This document shows positions 58,837 to 64,000 of a DNA stretch of 64,000 nucleotides, one piece after another. Below the pieces are notes generated by a model, which had not been told where the DNA came from, made no database searches, and saw only the letters and a list, made by a program, of their open reading frames with translations. Made by a program: the position numbers and the translations under genes. Position 1 is the first letter of the stretch; every line of letters begins with the position of its first letter. The DNA is from Saccharobesus litoralis (lineage in GTDB: Bacteria; Pseudomonadota; Gammaproteobacteria; Enterobacterales; Alteromonadaceae): the NCBI RefSeq assembly GCF_003063625.1, contig NZ_CP026604.1, forward strand, positions 5,124,065 through 5,188,064, given 5' to 3'.

Positions 58837-59285
58837 ATTAAAAATAATCTACGTAATCGTGGGCTGGGTTTTTGAGACGGAGTACCGCGTGTTTTTTCTT
58901 CCAAACCACCTACGTAACCGTGAACAAACGTGAAATTGCTGATCGTGCCCATCGTCACTTCCATATCACCTACGTAACCGTGAACTAGATACCCCAGCCG
59001 ACAATGAACCGTTAGCCCTTCCATATCACCTACGTAACCGTGAACTTAATGATCCTGAAAATAACATCTATTCTGATCTTCCATATCACCTACGTAACCG
59101 TGAACTTGTGTTTGCAACGTATCGGTATGCATCTTAACTTCCATATCACCTACGTAACCGTGAACTGGGTGATGTACAGCAACATCATGCTGATACCCTT
59201 CCATATCACCTACGTAACCGTGAACCGTTACTTGGCTGGCCATTTAATTGAGATACCCTTCCATATCACCTACGTAACCGTGAAC
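58837..59285 (-). CRISPR. Second CRISPR array, 8 repeats, 28-nt repeat and 32-nt spacers
   Basis: Repeats start at 58837 (degenerate), 58898 (slightly changed), 58958, 59018, 59078, 59138, 59198 and 59258; the last six are identical. Six spacers are exactly 32 nt, the oldest 33. On the minus strand the repeat starts GTTCACGG, has GTAGG in the middle and ends GGAAG. A typical I-F repeat starts GTTCAC, has ATAGG and ends GAA, and also has 28/32 geometry. The repeat has only a weak stem (TCAC / GTGA, 4 bp). The degenerate repeat at the left makes the right side the leader side, facing the TnpB-like gene. Confidence 0.95.
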
Positions 59286-59629
59286 AATAAAAATAATCTC
59301 TTAAAACCCATGTTCGCGGGGTTTAAATGAAAATATTGCTAAAATACCCATTTAATTCAACGAAAAAAAACATCCTTATTTATCAATAATTTAAATTTTG
59401 CTTATTTTTTTTGGTAAAACAAGTTGTAAGTGATGTGCTCAATTGCCAACCAGTGCTTAAGAGCAACGCCTGACGATGTACTTTCACAAAAGACACGCCT
59501 ATTGTTTATAGGTTGAGAGCACTTTCTAACCTAGAGTAGAGCAAGGCCAAGATAGGCTCATACACTTTACACCAAGATAATGGAGCGGAAGATATACCAA
59601 ACCCCATTTAATAAACTTAGCACCACATT
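59286..59629 (-). promoter_or_regulatory. Leader / possible guide-scaffold region between array 2 and effector
   Basis: The 344 bp hold no gene. A stem TTAAA-CCC / GGG-TTTAA (59301-59326) stands 15 nt before the youngest repeat. At 59426-59437 GTAAGTGATGTG matches the repeat-sense GTAGGTGATATG at 10 of 12 positions. A minus-strand transcript would therefore pair with the crRNA repeat over about 9 bp, like an anti-repeat. By chance such a match is not rare in a stretch this long, so it is only a candidate tracrRNA or scaffold site. Confidence 0.4.
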
Positions 59630-61075
59630 CTATGATGGTAAAGGGATCCAGTCTGAGAACCTATTTTTCATTTTTTTATGTTCTTTATCGAACTGAGTAG
59701 TCAACCATTCACCTTTCATTGAAATTGTAACTGCTGCATTAACATCAGCGTTATCTTGATAATTACAGCTTTTACACAAAAACAACGATCGCTCATTTAG
59801 GTCGCGATTTTTAGAATCATAGTTCCCACACCTATTGCAAGTAATTGATGTACCTGCAGCTCTAACAAATAGCGGTGTTGGTAGCCCAACGTAGGACAGC
59901 TTATAATTTAATAAATGCTGTAATTTTTGATATTGCTGACGACTTAAAACTTTATTGAAATTAGTTTTTCGTGCAAACCTAGCTCGCCTGTGATGGTGTC
60001 CGTTCGCAATATTTGTCAAATCTTCCAAAACTACTTGTGACCTATACTTTAGCGCTGTATTGACGATCTCATTTGCAATTTTATGCATTATTAAATCAGT
60101 GTAACCACGCCATCGGATATACTTGGCATTGCCTTTTGTTTGTTTTTTTCTAGCGTTTGTCTCACATTCTTTTTGATAGTCTCTTAGTTCATTGCCATCA
60201 CAAAAATCTTTCTTTAAAACTTCTTTTTTTGAAGTAACAGCAAAAGCCGCAATTTTGTCTATACCGCGATCTACCCCCAAATAGGTAGCAGGCTCAATTT
60301 TTTCAGCTTTAAATTCAAAAGTGACTGCCAATATGTACCCGTCTGCTTTTTTTATTAATCGATAAGATTTAGGTTTACCTTTAGCCAAAAATTCAGATTG
60401 ATGCCACTTAGAGAGTTGTATGGGCAACAATAAACCAGTGGAACTAGAGAAGTTTTCGGTTTCCCCTGTTCGAACATTCACCAAATCATTAATAACAACT
60501 TTTGCTTTCGAAAACTTCGACTTAGAACTATGACTGTTAATATAAACAAAATATCTGCCTAAACCATCTCTCAACAACATAGCCCCATCCGATGGCCGAG
60601 TCCTAAGCCATAGTAAAGGTCTTGGCATACCATCATAAGGCTTTGAATATATTAATTGCTTAGCCAAATCTTGAGATTCAAGATCTAACGAACCAACTAA
60701 CATATCCATTCCAATATCATAAGTGTCGATGTCTCTATTGTTTCGTGTGGGTAATTTTGCATCTTGCCCCGTTAAACGAAGCTCAACAGTTGAACTAATC
60801 TGTGCGATTGCATCTGCGACGACACCTGATTTAGAGGCGTTGGATAAAGGATGTGGTTTTATAAGTTGACTAGCCTCTTTTTTAAGCCGTGTTAACATGT
60901 CCTTTCTTTGTTCTTTATTTAGCTTAATAAGGGGCTCAACATGATGTGCCAGCCGTTCTATAACATCATAGAATGCGTTTTCGGCTAAACGCATCTGTGT
61001 ATCTATTATATTTCCTTTTCTCTTACTAAACTTAACATTGAAAACCGCGGTCTTAAATGTTTTGATCATTCTCAT
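59630..61075 (-). CDS. Compact TnpB-like type V effector candidate
   Basis: The 481-aa product has an intact RuvC nuclease: D269 (YLGVDRGIDKIAAF), E351 (VVLEDLTNI) and D444 (DNADVNAAVTI). The zinc ribbon has C413, C416, C434 and C437 (CNRCGNYD, CKSCNYQD). The C-terminal half resembles TnpB and small Cas12 proteins. The N-terminal 260 residues do not look like ordinary TnpB. They have a helical part (20-145) and a beta part (150-260) with PRPLLWLRTRPSDGAMLLRD and GRYFVYIN. No TnpA gene or insertion-sequence ends are seen. It reads towards the array 345 bp away on the same strand. A small Cas12 of the V-U/V-M/V-F kind or a new subtype is likely; a solitary TnpB is the alternative. Confidence 0.7.
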   Translation of the reverse strand: MRMIKTFKTAVFNVKFSKRKGNIIDTQMRLAENAFYDVIERLAHHVEPLIKLNKEQRKDMLTRLKKEASQLIKPHPLSNASKSGVVADAIAQISSTVELRLTGQDAKLPTRNNRDIDTYDIGMDMLVGSLDLESQDLAKQLIYSKPYDGMPRPLLWLRTRPSDGAMLLRDGLGRYFVYINSHSSKSKFSKAKVVINDLVNVRTGETENFSSSTGLLLPIQLSKWHQSEFLAKGKPKSYRLIKKADGYILAVTFEFKAEKIEPATYLGVDRGIDKIAAFAVTSKKEVLKKDFCDGNELRDYQKECETNARKKQTKGNAKYIRWRGYTDLIMHKIANEIVNTALKYRSQVVLEDLTNIANGHHHRRARFARKTNFNKVLSRQQYQKLQHLLNYKLSYVGLPTPLFVRAAGTSITCNRCGNYDSKNRDLNERSLFLCKSCNYQDNADVNAAVTISMKGEWLTTQFDKEHKKMKNRFSDWIPLPS

Positions 61076-61209
61076 AACGAAGATTATTAAAATAATAGCA
61101 AGTGCAAATAAATTTAATCTTAGCTAGCATTCTGAGTTATTCAAATCACTAACAAATGAACCTAGCCCTAATTTTATTCGAATAGAGCAAATGGATTTTA
61201 AAAGGAATT

Positions 61210-61635
61210 ATGACTTTTCAAGTAACAGATCGCATTAAAATAGATGGCAATAAGCTCCCTCTTCATTCATTTCCATTGGAGTCATATTTATCGCTAATGG
61301 ATATAACAATTGAAAATGACATTGACTGCACAGCCATGGCTTTTCGTAGTTATTTCGCGACTTGGGAGATCGTCGACAGTCATCTTTATTTAATCTATTT
61401 ATCCAAAGGCTTCTCTCACGATACAGAATTCGGATTGAACTCAATATTTCCAAGCTATGCAGATAGAGTTTTTGCGCATTGGTATACGGGAACATTATCA
61501 GTTCCATTGGGCGAAATAGTTTACGACGGCTCTAGGAAATTTGGCCCCGTGCATAAATACGCAAATTATCTAAAAATAGTAGTTAAGCAAGGCAAAGTTA
61601 TTAAGCAATATGAATCAGACAAGGATTACGAATAA
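61210..61635 (+). CDS. Hypothetical protein (141 aa), first of a pair
   Basis: The 141-aa product has no recognised domain. It is mixed alpha/beta, starts MTFQVTDRIKIDGNKLPLHS and has a YLSLMDI and VDSHLYLIYLS core that looks like an immunity or small binding protein. AAAGGAATT precedes the ATG. Its stop overlaps the start of the next gene (TAATG), so both are translated together. It diverges from the TnpB-like gene with 134 bp between. Confidence 0.6.
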   Translation: MTFQVTDRIKIDGNKLPLHSFPLESYLSLMDITIENDIDCTAMAFRSYFATWEIVDSHLYLIYLSKGFSHDTEFGLNSIFPSYADRVFAHWYTGTLSVPLGEIVYDGSRKFGPVHKYANYLKIVVKQGKVIKQYESDKDYE

Positions 61636-62126
61636 TGTGGGAGTTCAGTTGGCTTGATTACTGTTTGATTTATTTAGCTATCGGTTTTGTGCTTGGCATC
61701 AGCTTGTTTATTTTTGAAGAAAACGTAGTAGACAGTTTTGGTTACTATGCTGCAATTATTGTTATTGTCGTCATTGGCGTATCTATACTTTGGTTACCCT
61801 TCGCCATTATGCTGGTGGCCGCCGAGATAAAAAGCAAATTTAAACCAAAGAAAAAACCTGTTCCACCACCTGTTAAAAACTGCTTTTTCTCAACATATAG
61901 CATCAAGGAAATAGAAAGAAACCATTTAGTTGAAGACCCACTAAAGGCCTGCCCTAAACTGCCGTTTGGTTTTTTGAATGATAAATGGAAACGTTTTTCA
62001 GCACATCTTAGCAGCGATTCATTGGTGTTATTCGAGCGATATGATGGTAAAGGTAATATCACCCGAGGATATGCTGAGGTTTTACCTGATTTGTCCGTTA
62101 AGTGTTTTGTTTTTGAGCTAGAGTGA
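61635..62126 (+). CDS. Hypothetical inner membrane protein (163 aa)
   Basis: The 163-aa product has two membrane helices (about residues 8-28 and 38-65, FVLGISLFIFEE and IIVIVVIGVSILWL). A K/P-rich linker (KSKFKPKKKPVPPP) and a cytoplasmic domain of about 75 residues without known motif follow. The start overlaps the stop of the 141-aa gene. The pair lies at the right end of the island, beside the effector. Confidence 0.6.
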   Translation: MWEFSWLDYCLIYLAIGFVLGISLFIFEENVVDSFGYYAAIIVIVVIGVSILWLPFAIMLVAAEIKSKFKPKKKPVPPPVKNCFFSTYSIKEIERNHLVEDPLKACPKLPFGFLNDKWKRFSAHLSSDSLVLFERYDGKGNITRGYAEVLPDLSVKCFVFELE

Positions 62127-62393
62127 TAATGTAATACAACCTGACTTTAATAATAACTATCACTAAGCATGGGTTTAGCTAAACAAAAGCTAATTTATAC
62201 GAATCAATTACGATAAACTGATTGTATTGAATGATTTTGTTAGATCAATTTATCATTACTTAAAGAAATTTAGCTCTAAATATCATAGGAAGTATTTTTA
62301 ACCTACCCGTTAAACTATGTACCAACATAAGTACCAACGAAAACAAAATAAATAACAAAACAACATATAAATCAAAAGCTTAAATAATTATAT
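62127..62393. other. Non-coding right edge of the island
   Basis: About 270 bp of very AT-rich DNA follows the membrane-protein gene up to the att copy. No gene, repeat or RNA seen. Confidence 0.45.
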
Positions 62394-62417
62394 CAAGTTC
62401 AGGTGGGGCCACCATTC
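62394..62417 (+). repeat. Attachment site attR
   Basis: TCAAGT, T, then CAGGTGGGGCCACCATT equals the 3' end of the tRNA gene except for one base. Just inside the chromosome an inverted repeat ACCATTCC / GGAATGGT (62412-62419 with 62432-62439) begins, which probably followed the tRNA before the island entered. Confidence 0.85.
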
Positions 62418-62634
62418 CCACTAAATAAGCGGAATGGTAGGTAAGTAACTACTCACAATTTCCTATTTTACCGAATAAGTCTCCTATTCCAACCATGGTC
62501 AGCTAGGACCACATAGCTTTCCTGTATATCTGACCATGTTTAGTCGCCACATTTAACAGGTAATCAAACATCGTAATAAAACTCGTGTAAATTTTAGTGG
62601 AAATATATCAAGCTCTTACCCTGCAGTTTAGCGA
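62418..62634. other. Chromosomal gap with an inverted repeat
   Basis: A perfect 9-bp inverted repeat CATGGTCAG (62494-62502) / CTGACCATG (62530-62538) lies between attR and the small genes. It may end transcription of the small genes on the minus strand. No gene seen. Confidence 0.45.
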
Positions 62635-62769
62635 TTACTCAGTTTCCTCCCCTTGATACTCTTCATTATTAGGGTTTAATTGATTTGCATGATTATCCAA
62701 GCTATCCCAATAAGCATCGTTGTTAGGATTCATACTATCGCTTCTATCATCATTCGGTGTACGACTCAT
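62635..62769 (-). CDS. Very small Asn/Asp-rich protein (44 aa)
   Basis: The 44-codon frame opens MSRTPNDDRSDSMNPNND and repeats a similar unit (DNHANQLNPNNEEYQGEE), so the product is two NPNN units. It has AGAAGGA upstream. Its ATG overlaps the stop of the 46-aa gene (ATGA). Small proteins of this type occur in Alteromonadales and vibrios as far as I recall; function is unknown. Confidence 0.7.
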   Translation of the reverse strand: MSRTPNDDRSDSMNPNNDAYWDSLDNHANQLNPNNEEYQGEETE

Positions 62770-62906
62770 TGCTTTTTCCTTCTTTGTTGTTGAATTTGTT
62801 TACCACGATTACCCTGCACTTGGTCATATTGCCTATTCGTCCCTTTGGTTCCTAAATTGGCATTTTTCATGTTTGACGAGTTATCTTGAGGTTTAATTTT
62901 CTCCAT
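62766..62906 (-). CDS. Very small basic/Gln-rich protein (46 aa)
   Basis: The 46-codon frame starts MEKIKPQDNSSNMKNANLG and ends in a basic QQQRRKKQ. AAGGAG lies 8 nt upstream of the ATG. The end overlaps the start of the 44-aa gene by four bases (ATGA), showing translational coupling. Not recognised. Confidence 0.65.
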   Translation of the reverse strand: MEKIKPQDNSSNMKNANLGTKGTNRQYDQVQGNRGKQIQQQRRKKQ

Positions 62907-62983
62907 TTAGCATCTCCTTCATTGTTGCTTGAGGGGTATTCTGGTTTAATAGCATCCAGAAAAAAGGGACATTTCACTGAAAC

Positions 62984-64000
62984 ATGCTTGATCCAAAGCT
63001 ACAAACAGGGTTGTTGTTTAATCAACTACCCAAACTACTTTTTATAGCGTCTAACCTAGCCACCTCAGATTCAGACGCTATGGTAAAAGTTGCGCGTATC
63101 TCCAAATCCAACCCTAACATTTCTCACGATGAGCAAATTTTTCGAAAGATTCGATCTGGTGCATTAGACGAAATCGATTTGGAAAGTTACTTAGATATAG
63201 GCAAATTAAATCTACAGATACCGAACATTAAAGATAGCGAATTACCAGAAGTTGGCAGTTGGCTATTAATCAAGGCGATGGTTGCGGGTTTAAAAGCTCA
63301 CAACACTCATCAAGCGGACAAATACAAACAATTTATCGAAGCGCACTGTGAACTAGAGCAATTGGCAATTAGGCACCTACTCAAAGAAAAAGACTTTACT
63401 TATTTACAAAAATTTTTGAAGGATTGGCTCTTAGTAACCTCATTTGATAACCCCAATCCAACACCTCAACAAGGTGCCAGTTATTTGATCAAATTAACTA
63501 TGTACTGGGGAGCAATGATCGAGCTTTATCTTGAGCTGGAACTTGAATCTAAAAATATCTCGTTCTTAAGCTATTCATTGCCTTATACAAAAATAAGAAG
63601 CGGATCTTCCAAATTACAATTCTCCTCAAGACGTTTTTTGGAACTCATCTTACAAGGCTGGGCTGAAGAGAATTACAGTAAAAATAGAATTACAAAAAAC
63701 CAATTCTACAGAGATATTTTACGCAAACAGATAGTTGATCTAACCTTAAACCCGTCTAAAGACCTATGTGAATTAGAATTGATTGACCCGGACATTGATG
63801 CCATCAAAAAACGTTTTCAACGATGGGAGAATGCCCAGGTATTGTTTTCATATGACGACGTTAAGAAATACTTAGCAATACTACGGACTCCCTATTCTGA
63901 AAACGACCTAGGAATCTGGCTCGCCCCATATCTACTAATAAATTTATTTACATATATGCAGAAGGAGTTACTAAGCTCGGGGATATCACCAACACAAATT
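62984..64000 (+). CDS. Unrecognised large protein, 3' end beyond the window
   Basis: An open frame from ATG 62984 to the window edge gives at least 339 residues without a stop. It starts MLDPKLQTGLLFNQLPKLLF. It is helix-rich with many K/E/L, no signal peptide and no motif I know; a middle segment reads SYLIKLTMYWGAMIELYLEL. It is divergent from the two small genes. Because it is cut by the window, domain assignment is not possible. Confidence 0.7.
   Translation, partial: MLDPKLQTGLLFNQLPKLLFIASNLATSDSDAMVKVARISKSNPNISHDEQIFRKIRSGALDEIDLESYLDIGKLNLQIPNIKDSELPEVGSWLLIKAMVAGLKAHNTHQADKYKQFIEAHCELEQLAIRHLLKEKDFTYLQKFLKDWLLVTSFDNPNPTPQQGASYLIKLTMYWGAMIELYLELELESKNISFLSYSLPYTKIRSGSSKLQFSSRRFLELILQGWAEENYSKNRITKNQFYRDILRKQIVDLTLNPSKDLCELELIDPDIDAIKKRFQRWENAQVLFSYDDVKKYLAILRTPYSENDLGIWLAPYLLINLFTYMQKELLSSGISPTQI

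Larger units (their letters stand above)
44585..62417. mobile_element. Integrative genomic island carrying two CRISPR loci
   Basis: The 17.8-kb segment is bounded by the 24-bp direct repeat at 44585 and 62394. It begins with a P4-type integrase 166 bp from the tRNA end. Inside are a full type V-A CRISPR-Cas locus, an inner integrase/Rep/AlpA block, a second CRISPR array and a TnpB-like effector. Base composition is visibly AT-richer than most of the flanking chromosome. The intact tRNA at the left and the att copy at the right give the orientation. No conjugation genes are present, so it would rely on a helper. Confidence 0.85.

Noticed and set aside
58837..59285. Plain orphan subtype I-F array
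   Set aside because: Geometry fits, but only about half of the repeat positions match the usual I-F repeat, the strong 5-bp stem is missing and no I-F cas gene is in the window. The nearby effector is a better partner, though this remains open.
59040..59330. Plus-strand frame encoding repeated FHITYVTVN units (and the minus-strand counterpart with VHGYVGDME)
   Set aside because: The 60-bp period is a multiple of three, so a CRISPR array reads as a repeat protein. The repeats with unrelated spacers and a degenerate end show it is array 2.
59630..61075. Ordinary IS200/IS605 TnpB
   Set aside because: No TnpA gene, no insertion-sequence ends noticed, and an N-terminal half unlike common TnpB. 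Not fully excluded; kept as the alternative in the feature entry.

Overview
The window looks like the chromosome of a marine gammaproteobacterium of the order Alteromonadales. This rests on the housekeeping set (PurL next to MltF and TadA, EfpL/YeiP, FolE2, TmcA, GltBD, a chromosomal MksFEB condensin) and on the AT-rich, K/N/Q-rich coding style. A Catenovulum-like or related Alteromonadaceae genome is a guess, not something the sequence proves.

Region 1 (1-44.2 kb) is ordinary chromosome. It opens with an ECF sigma / anti-sigma / secreted protein / TPR-barrel outer membrane cluster on the minus strand. PPK2, a DUF1289 protein, an HMCES-type abasic-site protein, EfpL, a DEDDh exonuclease and PurL follow. 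Divergent to purL is mltF. Next come tadA, a DUF3010 protein, a MerC-like membrane protein with a strong Zur-type operator, a Spo0M protein, tmcA, folE2, gltBD, an LRR-kinase fusion, a DUF72 protein, an 8.4 kb gene for a giant lipoprotein built of tandem propeller/Ca-binding modules, a divergent PhzF-family protein and the mksFEB operon. Two copies of a short MITE-like element lie before tmcA and before the LRR-kinase gene.

Region 2 (44585-62417, about 17.8 kb) is an integrated genomic island. It sits in the 3' end of a tRNA-Ile2(CAT) gene. It is bounded by a 24-bp direct repeat (23/24 identical) and starts with a P4-type integrase. It carries a complete type V-A CRISPR-Cas locus on the minus strand: WYL regulator, cas12a (1463 aa, unusually long), cas4, cas1, cas2, leader, and an array of 16 repeats. 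Behind it is an inner integrase / replication-initiator / AlpA block. The right end holds a second, different array of 8 repeats with fixed 28-nt repeat and 32-nt spacer geometry. About 345 bp away on the same strand is a 481-aa TnpB-like protein with an intact RuvC D/E/D triad and zinc ribbon. This pair is my main candidate for an undescribed system: a compact type V effector paired with an array whose geometry and repeat ends resemble subtype I-F. No cas genes of I-F type are in the window.

Region 3 (62418-64000) is chromosome again: two overlapping very small genes and the first 339 codons of an unrecognised gene that runs off the window.

In the island the adaptation and interference genes of the V-A locus form one compact, overlapping operon that feeds the first array. 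The second array was probably not built by that machinery, because its spacer length is fixed at 32 while the V-A array varies from 25 to 30.
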